Shown piece after piece: positions 7,726 to 18,277 of a stretch of DNA of 47,351 bases. A program made the position numbers and the translations under genes. The stretch is from Pseudomonadota bacterium (GTDB lineage: Bacteria; Pseudomonadota; Gammaproteobacteria; Acidiferrobacterales; Acidiferrobacteraceae), in contig JAKBUS010000012.1 of assembly GCA_021841585.1 (NCBI GenBank), forward strand, positions 1 to 47,351, read 5' to 3'. The stretch's first letter is position 1. Each line of letters opens with the position of its first letter. The notes beneath the pieces were generated by a model. That model worked only from the letters and a program-made list of their open reading frames with translations. It was not told where the DNA came from and searched no databases.

Positions 7726-8157
7726 TTATAGGCGGGATTTCCGGGGTTGCCCGAGGGCCTCGCAAAGCGCCGCGCGCAACAGCTCATCGCTCAGGGGGTG
7801 TTCCGCCCCCGGGCGGCGCGCTGCGGCCCATATGGCGTCTGGAAAGTAGGCGTCTTCCTGGTAGCGTGGGATGATGTGCCAGTGCAGGTGGGGCACGAAG
7901 TTCCCAAGCGAGGCCAGGTTCATTTTCGTCGGGCGCGCATGCCGTTTCATGGTCGCCTCGACCGCGAACACGGTGTCCATGAATGCCCGCCGTTCAGCCA
8001 GGCCAAGGTCGCTCATCTCGTGGACGTGGGCCCGCCACACCACCCGGCAGATCGTCCCGACCCCCGCGATTTGTGCCGATATCACAACCAACTCATCATT
8101 CGCCCACAACCCGTCTTTGTCGTTGAGGTCACAGAGCGGACAACGGGCATCGATCAT
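7726..8157 (-). CDS. HIT-family nucleotide hydrolase/transferase
   Basis: A 143-residue protein with the catalytic histidine triad HLHWH at residues 90-94 (second His nucleophilic in the family) followed by IIPRYQ, and CPLC near the N-terminus, which may help bind zinc. HIT proteins hydrolyse or transfer nucleotide phosphoramidates and dinucleoside polyphosphates; the substrate here is not predictable. It starts a two-gene unit with the FGGY kinase and is divergent from the nucleotidase gene at 8241, with about 80 bp between them for both promoters. Confidence 0.9.
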   Translation of the reverse strand: MIDARCPLCDLNDKDGLWANDELVVISAQIAGVGTICRVVWRAHVHEMSDLGLAERRAFMDTVFAVEATMKRHARPTKMNLASLGNFVPHLHWHIIPRYQEDAYFPDAIWAAARRPGAEHPLSDELLRAALCEALGQPRKSRL

Positions 8158-8240
8158 GGGCCCGAGGCTAGCATGGCAAGTAACCGCCGGGTAGCCCCGC
8201 CCGCCCCGCCCTCCTATAGTGAAGACAATTGGGGGGCGCC

Positions 8241-8897
8241 ATGATCGACTGGAGTTTGGTAGAGACCACGCTTTTGGACATGGATGGCACCTTGCTCGAC
8301 CTGCACTTCGATAATCACTTCTGGCAGGAGCATGTGCCCTTGCGCTATGCCGAGCAAAATGGTCTCGCGCTCGATGAAGCCAAGAGCCGGTTATATCAGC
8401 GGTTCCGGCGTGCCGAGGGGACCCTGAACTGGTATAGCGTCGACTACTGGAGCGACGAGCTCGCGCTCGACATCGCGCAGCTCAAGGAAGAGGTCGCCCA
8501 TCGCATCGCCCTGCGCCCGTTCGTCGAGGAATTCCTGGATGCCATGCGCGCCGCCGGCAAGCGCCTAGTGCTTGTCACCAATGCCCACGGCAAGACCGTG
8601 ACCCTCAAGTTTCAACGCACCCGCATCGATCGCTACATGGACGCGGTGTTCTGCGCGCACGATCTGGGTCTTGCCAAGGAGCACCCGCCCTTTTGGGGTG
8701 CGTTGCGGGCCCTTGAGCCCTTCGAGCCGGCGCGCACCCTGCTCATAGATGACAGCCTGCCTGTGTTGCGCTGCGCGCGCGACTACGGTATTGCCCATCT
8801 GCTCGCGATCCGCAAGCCCGATCTGCGCGGGCCGGACAAGGATTGCGGCGAATTCATGGCGATCGAGTCGTTTCGCAACCTGCTGCCGGTAGGCTAG
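8241..8897 (+). CDS. yrfG: HAD-family GMP/IMP nucleotidase, YrfG-like
   Basis: A 218-residue HAD hydrolase. The nucleophile motif TLLDMDGTLLDLHFDN (residues 10-25), NWYSVDYWS in the cap, LVTNAH (motif II), a motif III Lys in LAKEHPPFWGA and LLIDDS (motif IV) all match E. coli YrfG, a cytosolic purine 5'-nucleotidase of almost the same length. ATG 8241 is preferred over the TTG at 8229 because it matches the family start and has a G-rich site just upstream. A TATAGT (8215-8220) sits 20 bp upstream as a possible -10. The outer-membrane gene begins one base after its stop, which links a nucleotide enzyme to an efflux operon. Confidence 0.9.
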   Translation: MIDWSLVETTLLDMDGTLLDLHFDNHFWQEHVPLRYAEQNGLALDEAKSRLYQRFRRAEGTLNWYSVDYWSDELALDIAQLKEEVAHRIALRPFVEEFLDAMRAAGKRLVLVTNAHGKTVTLKFQRTRIDRYMDAVFCAHDLGLAKEHPPFWGALRALEPFEPARTLLIDDSLPVLRCARDYGIAHLLAIRKPDLRGPDKDCGEFMAIESFRNLLPVG

Positions 8898-8898
8898 G

Positions 8899-10251
8899 GT
8901 GCGCAAGGCCACGCTCGCGCTCATCTTGTCGGCCCTGTCCGGCTGCGCCGTCTACCACGCCAAGCCGCTGCGCGCCCCGGCGCTCGCGGCCTTGAATGGT
9001 CCCCCGCACCGCGCGCTGGTTGCCGCCGCGCGCGCCCTTAAGGTGCAAGGCCTTTCGCGGCTTGCGCTCGATTTCCGCAAGCCGCTCACCGGTAAGGAGC
9101 TGGGGGTGATCGCGGTGATCGCCAACCCCGCCCTGCGCGCCCTACGCGCGCGCGAGCGCATCGCCCGCGCCCAGGTGTTCGCGGCCGGCTTGCTGCCCGA
9201 CCCCGTCATCCAGTTCAGCGCCCTGAAGCCCTACGGGGTCGGCGCCGCCGGGCACACCATGGCGTTGTCCGACGGTTTCCTGTGGGACCTGTCGCGGCTC
9301 GTCACCCGCTCCACCGATATTCGCATGGCACAAGAGCGGGCGTCGGCGGTCCGCTATCAGGTGGCGTGGCGCGAATGGGTGGCAGCCAACGAGACACGGC
9401 TGGCGGCCCGCCAGGTTTATTGGCTGAAGGCCGAGTGGATGATCGCGCACAAGGCCCTGACGCTCTGGAGGGGGCATGCGTCGATGTTGCGCGACGATCT
9501 ACGCCGTCACTTGATCGCCCGCCGCCGCTGGCTGTTTTTCGAGGCCGCGCAAGACGCGATGCGCATGAAGGCCGCGGCCCTGCATCGCGCCTTGCGTGCG
9601 GCGCGCGTCGCCCTCGTGGGCCAGCTAGGTCTTTCGCCGGCGATGCCGCTCGCCATTGCCCGGCCGCATCGGCTGCGCCCGGTATCGGGCGCGCCCGACG
9701 CGCTCTTCCATCATGCCGTATCGCGCCGCCTCGACCTCGTGGCCCTGGTCGCGGCCTACCATAGCGCCAATGCCGCGCTTTTGCGCGCCGTGCTCGACCA
9801 GTATCCGCGCTTGAGCCTCGGGGCGGCGGGCGCGCGCAACAGTTCGGGCGTGACCGAGGCCGGTCTCCAGCTGAGCCTCGTGCTGCCGCTTTTCAACGCC
9901 GATCGTGGCGCCGTGGCCATCGCCCGAGCGCGCCGCGCCGCGCTCTTCAAGGGCTATGTCGCGCGCCTGGCGGCGGCCCGCTCCCAGATCTACCGCCTCG
10001 CCGGGGCCCAGGCGAGCCTCGACCGCGAACTTACACGCCTCAAGGGCCGCCGCCAGGTGCTGGCGCATACCGCGCGCGCCGCGCAGGCGGCCTACCGGGC
10101 GCACGCCCTGGGGCTCGTGTCCTACCTTACCTTAATGCAGGAACTGACCACCGTGGAGCTGAAAATGACCGCCTTACGCCTGTCTCGCGCGGCGACCACG
10201 CTCGCGCTCATAACCGCCACCGCCAGGCCGTGGTCGGGGGAAGCGGCGTGA
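8899..10251 (+). CDS. TolC-like outer-membrane efflux lipoprotein
   Basis: Starting at GTG, the 450-residue product opens with a lipoprotein signal (ILSALSGC, acylated Cys at residue 16) and continues as an Ala/Arg/Leu-rich, largely helical protein with two related halves, as in outer-membrane factor (OEP) families: helical repeats around residues 90-250 and 270-430, with a beta-strand-like LGAAGARNSSGVTEAGLQ in the second half. It should form the trimeric exit duct for the pump encoded downstream. Its TGA overlaps the next gene's GTG. Substrate is not deducible; CusC/NodT-type lipoproteins are the nearest analogues. Confidence 0.82.
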   Translation: MRKATLALILSALSGCAVYHAKPLRAPALAALNGPPHRALVAAARALKVQGLSRLALDFRKPLTGKELGVIAVIANPALRALRARERIARAQVFAAGLLPDPVIQFSALKPYGVGAAGHTMALSDGFLWDLSRLVTRSTDIRMAQERASAVRYQVAWREWVAANETRLAARQVYWLKAEWMIAHKALTLWRGHASMLRDDLRRHLIARRRWLFFEAAQDAMRMKAAALHRALRAARVALVGQLGLSPAMPLAIARPHRLRPVSGAPDALFHHAVSRRLDLVALVAAYHSANAALLRAVLDQYPRLSLGAAGARNSSGVTEAGLQLSLVLPLFNADRGAVAIARARRAALFKGYVARLAAARSQIYRLAGAQASLDRELTRLKGRRQVLAHTARAAQAAYRAHALGLVSYLTLMQELTTVELKMTALRLSRAATTLALITATARPWSGEAA

Positions 10252-11219
10252 GGTCCACGCTTTGGGGCCTGCTGTTCGTCCCGTGCCTCGCCTTCGGCGC
10301 CGCCCCGCTCGCCGTCCATGTGGCGCGCGCCGCGCGCGCCACTTATCGTCCCGCCATCCCGGTCTTTGCGCGCGTGCGCGGGCCCGAGCACACAATGGTC
10401 CAGGCACCCTATGATGCGATCATGGGCCCCCTGCCCGTGGCCCCTGGCAGTACGGTGGCATCCGGCGCCATCGTCGCGCGCCTGTTGCCCATGAGCCTCG
10501 CCGCCACCGTACGCGCCTTGCAGGCCCAGGCGCGGGCCGCGCACATCGCCTACGAGCAGGCCCAAGTGCTGGCCCGCCAAGGGCTGGTCACGCCCGCCCA
10601 TGCGCGCAGCCTCCAGGCGCGCTGGCGGACCGATGCCGCCGCCTGGCAGGCGGCCGGTGCGCGCTTGGCGCGAGGCACGGTGCGGGCCCCGTTCGCCGGG
10701 ACTGTGCGCTATAAGGCAGCGCCCGGCGCATGGCTTACGCGCGGCGCGGATGTGGTCACCATCGGCGGCGCGGGCGGTGTTTACGAGAGTTGCGCACTCA
10801 CCGCGCGCGAGGCCGACCGGCTCTACGTCGGGGCGCGCGCCGTGGTTGTCGCCCATGGTTCCATGCGGCCGGCCGGGCGGGTCTATGCCCTGGCGGCGCG
10901 CGCCGACCGTCTGGGGTTCGTGCGCGCTTATGTGCGCGGCCTGCGTCAGCCGCTGCGTCCCGGACAAATCCTGCGGCTTACACTCTTTGGGCACCGGCAG
11001 GGCGCGATCGCCGTGCCACGATCGGCGCTCATGGTGCGCCATGGGCGCGCGCGCCTATATGTCTTGAAGAGCGGACGGGCGCAAGCGGTGCCGGTCAAGG
11101 TCCTGCGCATCGATGCCCACCGGGTGTTCGTCGCCGGGGCCGTGGGTCGTGGCGCGCCGGTCATCATTTCCGGCGTCGCGCGCCTGCGCGCCGGGGTGGC
11201 GGTGCGGGTCGTTCAGTGA
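10248..11219 (+). CDS. Periplasmic adaptor of an RND efflux pump (MFP family)
   Basis: The 323-residue product has a signal sequence (LWGLLFVPCLAFGAAP), a first half-lipoyl strand (VQAPYDAIMGPLPVAPGSTV), a short helical hairpin (ATVRALQAQARAAHIAYEQ to ~residue 140), a second half-lipoyl strand (TVRAPFAGTVRYKAAPGAWL) and a beta-barrel/membrane-proximal region. It should bridge outer-membrane duct and inner-membrane pump. The hairpin is short and no metal-binding His/Met/Cys cluster stands out. The GTG start lies in a GTGA overlap with the upstream gene, and the 3' end overlaps the pump gene in the same way. Confidence 0.85.
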   Translation: MRSTLWGLLFVPCLAFGAAPLAVHVARAARATYRPAIPVFARVRGPEHTMVQAPYDAIMGPLPVAPGSTVASGAIVARLLPMSLAATVRALQAQARAAHIAYEQAQVLARQGLVTPAHARSLQARWRTDAAAWQAAGARLARGTVRAPFAGTVRYKAAPGAWLTRGADVVTIGGAGGVYESCALTAREADRLYVGARAVVVAHGSMRPAGRVYALAARADRLGFVRAYVRGLRQPLRPGQILRLTLFGHRQGAIAVPRSALMVRHGRARLYVLKSGRAQAVPVKVLRIDAHRVFVAGAVGRGAPVIISGVARLRAGVAVRVVQ

Positions 11220-14200
11220 GGGCCTACCTCGAGGCCTTGTGGGCCAATCGTCATACCACTGCCCTGGTCGCGGTGCTCGTGCTCGCGGCCGGCGTGGTGG
11301 CCTTCAACGCCCTGCCGCGCAGCGTGTTCCCAAGCGTCAACTTCCCGCGCGTCTCGGTGCTGGTAAGCGACGGCTATCTTCCGGTGCACGCCATGCTCGT
11401 GCGCATCACCGAGCCCCTGGAGCAGGCCGCGAAAGGTGTGCCGAACGTGACGCTGGTGCGCTCGACCACGAGCAACGGCCTCTGCAAGATTCATGTGTTC
11501 TTCAATGGTGCCATCACCCCGAACAACGCCTATCTGCTGCTCGAGGCGCGCCTCGGGCAGGTGGCCTTGCCGCCGGCGGCGCACATGAGCGTGCGGCTCA
11601 TGATGCCAAGCATCTACCCGTTTGCCGAGTACGCCCTGGTCTCGCAAAAGACGACCAGCAGCGCGATGATGCCGACCTACGCCTTTACCATAAAGCCGCG
11701 GCTGCTGGACGTCCCGGGCGTCTATACCGTGGCCTCGATCGGTCGCGGCTGGCCCGAGGTGCACGTCGACCTGTCGCTGCGGCGCCTCATCACCCACCAT
11801 ATCGGGCTCTCGCGCATCGTGGCCCTCCTGCGTGCCCACCAGGGGCCGTATTTTGGGGGGGTCATGGCCGGCTTTCACGACAGCTTCTTGCTGACCGCAG
11901 CCGGCCGCCCCGCGACAGTCGCCGCGCTCCGCCGGCTGCCGGTGCCCCTGGGGGGCGTGCGCGGCGCCACCCTGCCGTTGTCGGCGCTCGCGCATGTCGC
12001 CGTAGGCCCCCCGCCCCGCATCCGCGGCTCGGCCGTCGCCCACCATGCCCACAGCCTCCTGATCGAGGTCGCCGCGCAGGCGAGCGCCAACGTCGAGCAG
12101 GTTGCCCACGGTGTGGCCCGCGCCATTGCCTCCTTGCGCCGGGGCCTGCCGCGCGGTGTGCGTCTGGTGCGCGACTACGACCTCTCGCGGCTCATCAAGG
12201 CAAGCCTGCATGACGTATGGATGGCGCTCATCCTGGGCACCATCATCACCTTCGCGGTGCTGCTCGCCTTCCTGCGGCGCTTTGACACCGCGCTCGCGAC
12301 CGTGGTGGTTGTGCCCCTGTCGCTCGCCGGGACTTTCGTGGCGCTGCATATCCTGCACCTCGGCCTCAATATCATGACCTTGGGCGGCATCACCGCCGCC
12401 ATCGGCGCGCTCGTCGACCACGCCATCGTCGTGATCGAGCAGGCGACCCACGCCCATGCCCCGGGGACCATCGCCGAGCGCCGTTCGCGGGCCTTGCGCG
12501 CCGCCGGCGAGGTCTTGCCGATGATGACCTTCGCGACCCTGACCTCGGCCTTGGTGTTCGTGCCGCTCATATTGCTGAGCGGCACCATCGGTATCTTGTT
12601 TCGGCAGATGGCGGTAGCGCTTGTCACCGCGCTGGTCGTGTCCCAGGCGGTGGCGCTGTCGGTGACCCCGCTGCTCGCCACCTACCTCGCCGGGCGCGAA
12701 CGATTGGCCCCCAAGGCGTGGCGCCCGGCGCGCCGCGCGCGCGTAGCCTATGCCCGGGCCCTGCGCCGCGGCCTGCGCACGCCAATCCTCGGTGTCGTGG
12801 CGAGCCTCGCGATCCTAGCGGGGGCCTATGGGATCTTCCGGGTCCTGCCCACGGCCTTCCTGCCGGCGTGGAACGAGGGCGTGATTGCGGTGCCGTTTCG
12901 CACGGCCGTGGGAAGCTCGGCATCCCAGACGTTGGCGGTGGGGCGCGGCCTGGTGGCCATTGCCGCCCATGACCCCGAGGTGGCGACCGCCTCGGTGGTG
13001 GTCGGCCAGAGCCTCGGTAACCCGCGCGCGACGCCCAACAAGGGCGACATCGTCATGACCCTGAAGCCGCAGGCCTCGGCTGTTGCCACCATGCGCACCC
13101 TGGGCGCGCAGTTTCGCGCCGCATATCCCAGCCTGTCGATGCTAAAGCTCCATCAGCTCCTGGTGACGCAACTCGGCAACCTGTCGGGCGCCCACGACCC
13201 GCTCGACGTCGAGGTCTTCGGGCATAGCGCCTCGGCGCTCGCGGTCTACGCCCGGCGCCTCGAGGCGCGGCTCGCCGCGAGCCACCGCTTTGCCAACGTG
13301 AGCTTTGCCACCTCCTCGGCGGGCCCCACGATCACCATGACCCCGCGCACGCGCGCGCTGCAGGAGGGCCTCACGCCACCCCTCCTCGGCACCCAGCTGC
13401 TGGCCGGGTATTGGGGGGTGCCGGCGGGCTACCTCCTGCGCGGTGCCCAGATCCTGCCGATCGCGGTGTCGACAAGCCCGGCCGGCGGCATCACCGGCGG
13501 CCTTTCGCCGCGCCTGTTCGTGCATGCGCCGCACGGTCCGTATGCCCCGCTCGCGGCCTTTGCCCGCGAACGCACGCAACGCTCGGTGCCGGTCATCACC
13601 CACCAGAATCTGGTGCCATTCGCGGATATCGAGGTCCGTCCGCACCGCTCCATGGGGCTAAACCAGGCGGCCGCGACGGCGCGCCAGCTGATCGCCAAGA
13701 CCCCGCTCCCGCCCGGCATCACCGCGCGCATCGGCGGTTACTACAAGGAGCAGGCCAAGAGCTTCGCGCAGATGGAACTCACCTTGGTCTTTGCGTTGCT
13801 CGTGTTGCTCGTGCTGGTCGGCTATCAGCTGCGCGCACAGCGCGCCGCGCTCGCGGTGCTGGTGGCGACCTCGTTGAGCGCCTTAGGCTCGCTTGCCGCC
13901 CTGTGGCTGCGCGGCATCCCCCTGGACAGCACCTCGTTCCTCGGCCTGCTGCTGGTGTTCGCGATCGTCGTCAATAACGGTATTTTGATCTTCGGTCAGG
14001 CGCGCCACTATAAAAGTCCCCCGGGCCGCATCGAGGTCGAACTCGCCGCCCGCCGGCGGTTGCGTCCGATCCTCATGACCATGGCCGCCGACGTCCTGGG
14101 GTTCCTGCCGCTGGCGGTGGGGGTGGGCCATGGTACCGATCTCCTGAAGCCGCTCGCCACCGCGGTCATGGGCGGCCTGGTCCTGGCGCTGGCCGCCTCG

Positions 14201-14254
14201 CTTTTCATCGGCCCGATGCTTTATATGGCGTTTTCGCGTCCACCCAGGCCGTGA
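11216..14254 (+). CDS. RND efflux permease with an altered proton-relay site
   Basis: A 1012-residue inner-membrane pump. TM1 is at about residues 11-31; a large periplasmic loop follows with PSVNFPRVSVLV; TM2-6 span ~330-470; a second repeat starts at TM7 (~515-535), with a second loop and TM8-12 (~850-1005). By eye, AcrB Asp407-Asp408 correspond to Asp401-His402 (GALVDHAIVV) and AcrB Lys940 to Asn920 (VVNNGILIF), so the proton path differs from AcrB. It is not a clear CzcA/CusA type either (those have VDAAVV). It is coupled by GTGA to the adaptor. The 3' end overlaps the convergent gene by 50 bp. Confidence 0.9.
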   Translation: MRAYLEALWANRHTTALVAVLVLAAGVVAFNALPRSVFPSVNFPRVSVLVSDGYLPVHAMLVRITEPLEQAAKGVPNVTLVRSTTSNGLCKIHVFFNGAITPNNAYLLLEARLGQVALPPAAHMSVRLMMPSIYPFAEYALVSQKTTSSAMMPTYAFTIKPRLLDVPGVYTVASIGRGWPEVHVDLSLRRLITHHIGLSRIVALLRAHQGPYFGGVMAGFHDSFLLTAAGRPATVAALRRLPVPLGGVRGATLPLSALAHVAVGPPPRIRGSAVAHHAHSLLIEVAAQASANVEQVAHGVARAIASLRRGLPRGVRLVRDYDLSRLIKASLHDVWMALILGTIITFAVLLAFLRRFDTALATVVVVPLSLAGTFVALHILHLGLNIMTLGGITAAIGALVDHAIVVIEQATHAHAPGTIAERRSRALRAAGEVLPMMTFATLTSALVFVPLILLSGTIGILFRQMAVALVTALVVSQAVALSVTPLLATYLAGRERLAPKAWRPARRARVAYARALRRGLRTPILGVVASLAILAGAYGIFRVLPTAFLPAWNEGVIAVPFRTAVGSSASQTLAVGRGLVAIAAHDPEVATASVVVGQSLGNPRATPNKGDIVMTLKPQASAVATMRTLGAQFRAAYPSLSMLKLHQLLVTQLGNLSGAHDPLDVEVFGHSASALAVYARRLEARLAASHRFANVSFATSSAGPTITMTPRTRALQEGLTPPLLGTQLLAGYWGVPAGYLLRGAQILPIAVSTSPAGGITGGLSPRLFVHAPHGPYAPLAAFARERTQRSVPVITHQNLVPFADIEVRPHRSMGLNQAAATARQLIAKTPLPPGITARIGGYYKEQAKSFAQMELTLVFALLVLLVLVGYQLRAQRAALAVLVATSLSALGSLAALWLRGIPLDSTSFLGLLLVFAIVVNNGILIFGQARHYKSPPGRIEVELAARRRLRPILMTMAADVLGFLPLAVGVGHGTDLLKPLATAVMGGLVLALAASLFIGPMLYMAFSRPPRP

Positions 14255-14837
14255 GGCGCGAGGCGGTCTTGCGCATCTCGTCATGCAACTTGCGCCGGAT
14301 CATCCACGGCCCTATGAGTGGCGGAATATAGAACGAGGGCGTAAACGTCGCCTCAAAGCGCGCCTTGGTGCCGCCCGCCACCGCCTGCAGGCGCCACTGC
14401 GAATAGCCCGAGCGGAAGCTCGACAGCTGCGGGATGATGACGCCGCGCACCCGCAGGTGTCGCCGCGCGGTCATGGCCTCGGTCTGAGTGACCGGGAAGC
14501 AGATGAACAGCACGCAGCTCCTGATATGCATGCGCAGCAAGGTCAGTCCGTCGCGCCGAATCACGGTGGCGCGCTTGACCGCCGGGTTCAGCCGCCTGAT
14601 ATCGGCATAATCGGTGATGACGTGCCACACCCGCCGCACTGGGGCGCGCAGCATCATGTCGAGACTCATGTGAAAGTGGTCGCCGCGCGCCGACACCGCG
14701 ATCTTCATGGGACGGACGGCCCATGCGGGCATGGACACGGCGGCCCCGAGCGCGGCGCCGATAAGGAGGCGCCTAAGCCTTGCGAGCCCAGGTCTTGAAG
14801 CGTTTATGGCAATACGCGAGAAGCGCGTCGTAGTCAC
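14205..14837 (-). CDS. SRPBCC/START-like secreted protein
   Basis: The core (MKIAVSARGDHFHMSL, VWHVITDYADIRRLNPAVKR, SGYSQWRLQAVAGGTKARFE, PPLIGPWMIRRKLHDEM) is the polyketide-cyclase/START fold seen in periplasmic proteins related to eukaryotic coenzyme Q-binding proteins. A signal-peptide-like segment (LLIGAALGAAVSMPAWA) precedes it, but the nearest start that would include it is GTG 14837, 65 bp inside ykgJ; GTG 14738 or ATG 14708 would lose it. The start is therefore uncertain. The ligand is unknown. The gene follows ykgJ on the reverse strand and overlaps the end of the RND gene by 50 bp. Confidence 0.7.
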   Translation of the reverse strand: MTTTRFSRIAINASRPGLARLRRLLIGAALGAAVSMPAWAVRPMKIAVSARGDHFHMSLDMMLRAPVRRVWHVITDYADIRRLNPAVKRATVIRRDGLTLLRMHIRSCVLFICFPVTQTEAMTARRHLRVRGVIIPQLSSFRSGYSQWRLQAVAGGTKARFEATFTPSFYIPPLIGPWMIRRKLHDEMRKTASRLTAWVDAKTPYKASGR

Positions 14838-15168
14838 GGAAGTGGACGCGGAAGTGGCGCTCGGCCGGTTCATCAAGTTCGCAGAAGTCGTTGGAATAGT
14901 CGCGGCATATCGGCGGACGCGCGGTGTAAATGCCGCATGCCCCGCTTGCCTCGAGGTGCGCGCACGGCGCCTGCACGAGCAGAAACCACCCGTCCTCATC
15001 CTGATAGACCTCGATGCCTTCGTGGCTGACCTGCCATAGGAGGTGCTCAAAGTCACAGCGCGCGCGAGGGGTGGGGATCTTCTGCGTGATATACCGGCAG
15101 CAGATCGACGGGCAGCTCGCGCACTTGCCCCGATCATCCACGATCCGCACCGGAAATGCGGCCCTCAT
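14773..15168 (-). CDS. YkgJ-family Cys-rich metal-binding protein
   Basis: A 131-residue protein with CASCPSICCRY (residues ~17-27), CDFEHLLWQVSHEG and APCAHLEASGACGIYTARP, then CRDYSNDFC. These Cys clusters define the YkgJ (CxxCxxxCC) family, thought to bind Zn or Fe-S; the biochemical role is unknown. ATG 15168 is chosen because upstream residues in the frame are unlike the family and a GGTGG lies just before it. It is transcribed ahead of the SRPBCC gene and lies about 100 bp downstream of thiC on the same strand. Confidence 0.85.
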   Translation of the reverse strand: MRAAFPVRIVDDRGKCASCPSICCRYITQKIPTPRARCDFEHLLWQVSHEGIEVYQDEDGWFLLVQAPCAHLEASGACGIYTARPPICRDYSNDFCELDEPAERHFRVHFRDYDALLAYCHKRFKTWARKA

Positions 15169-15269
15169 GACCACCGTCGGCCGCCGTATGGCCGAGCGGC
15201 CGTTTGCGCGGGCGGCCCCGCCACGACCTTTCGGCCAGCCGTCCCGCTGGCACCGATATGCGCTGACAT

Positions 15270-17278
<2,009 letters not shown>

Positions 17279-17944
17279 ATGTCCCAAACATCTTTCGATG
17301 TCGCGCGGTCGGCTATGGTGACACAGCAGATCCGCACCTGCGAGGTGCTGGATGAGCGCCTGCTCGAGCGCTTGCGCACGGTACCGCGCGAGGACTTCGT
17401 GCCCGCGGGCCAGCGCGCCGCGGCGTTTGCCGATACCCCCATACCCATAGGCCGTGGCCAGGTCATGTTCGCGCCGATGCTCGATGCGCGCCTAGTGAAT
17501 GCCCTGGCGCTCACGGGCGATGAGCGCGTGCTCGAAATCGGCACCGGGACCGGTTATCTGACGGCGGTCATGGCTGGGCTCGCGCGGCTCATCTATAGCG
17601 TCGAGATCGTCCCCGAATTCAAGCTGCGCGCCGCCGCATTACTGGCCGCGCAGGGGGTTGCCAATGCCCTGCTCGAGGTCGGTGACGGGGCCCGTGGCTG
17701 GCCACGCCACGCACCCTACGATGCGATCCTCGTGAGCGGCGCGCTGCCCCTGGGCCCGGACGCGCGCCTTCGGGAGTCGCTGGCGGTAGGCGGCCGTCTG
17801 GTGGTGATCGTGGGCGAGTCCCCGGCCATGGAGGCCCGCCTCATCGTCCGCGACGGTCCCGATCGTTTCAGCGAGCGTTCCTTGTTTGAGACCGATGTGC
17901 CGGTCCTGACGAACGCGCCCCAGCGAGAGTCGTTCTATTTCTAG
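17279..17944 (+). CDS. PCMT-family SAM methyltransferase
   Basis: A 221-residue class I methyltransferase. SFDVARSAMVTQQIRTCEVLD and VPREDFVP at the N-terminus and RVLEIGTGTGYLTAVMAGLA (SAM loop, residues ~81-100) place it in the protein-L-isoaspartate O-methyltransferase family. The usual catalytic TxSQPYMVA segment reads GRGQVMFAPMLDARLVNAL, so true isoaspartyl repair activity is doubtful. Genes of this subtype commonly sit next to rhodanese, thiC and waaA in gammaproteobacteria, as here. The rhodanese gene follows after 12 bp. Confidence 0.85.
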   Translation: MSQTSFDVARSAMVTQQIRTCEVLDERLLERLRTVPREDFVPAGQRAAAFADTPIPIGRGQVMFAPMLDARLVNALALTGDERVLEIGTGTGYLTAVMAGLARLIYSVEIVPEFKLRAAALLAAQGVANALLEVGDGARGWPRHAPYDAILVSGALPLGPDARLRESLAVGGRLVVIVGESPAMEARLIVRDGPDRFSERSLFETDVPVLTNAPQRESFYF

Positions 17945-17956
17945 GGTTCGGACGCC

Positions 17957-18274
17957 ATGCGCGAGATCTCCGTTCAAGACCTTAATGCCCGCCTGAAGGC
18001 GGGCGAGACACTGGTGCTCCTGGACGTGCGCGAGCCGTGGGAGCGGAACCTGTGCGCCCTGCCAAATTCCCTGCATGCCCCCATGCAGCAGGTGCCGACG
18101 GTCATCAACACGCTCAATGCCGCAGATGAGGTGATCGTCTATTGCCATACGGGGGTGCGCAGCTTTCATGTCGGCAAGTTCCTCGAGCACAACGGCTTCA
18201 AGAACGTCGCGAATCTCCGCGGCGGCATAGAGGCCTGGGCGCGCGAGGTCGACAACACCATGGCGCGCTACTAG
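17957..18274 (+). CDS. Single-domain rhodanese
   Basis: A 105-residue rhodanese-fold protein with LLDVREPWER (CH2A-like, residues 21-30) and the active-site loop VYCHTGVRS (nucleophile Cys63), ending LRGGIEAWAREVDNTMARY. Such proteins carry persulfide sulfur between donors and acceptors in the cytosol. The sulfur acceptor is not evident. It lies in a compact unit between the PCMT-like gene and the isochorismatase-like gene. Confidence 0.93.
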   Translation: MREISVQDLNARLKAGETLVLLDVREPWERNLCALPNSLHAPMQQVPTVINTLNAADEVIVYCHTGVRSFHVGKFLEHNGFKNVANLRGGIEAWAREVDNTMARY

Positions 18275-18277
18275 CCG

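Noticed and set aside
10122-11042. Long reverse-strand frame opposite the adaptor gene
   Set aside because: It mirrors the GC-rich adaptor gene, has a Gly/Arg/His-biased product and no family motif; similar shadows occur opposite the pump, glpD, thiC and asparagine-synthase genes.
10730-14254. A 1174-residue version of the RND pump
   Set aside because: The first ~162 residues are the adaptor gene read in another frame; the pump fold starts at GTG 11216.
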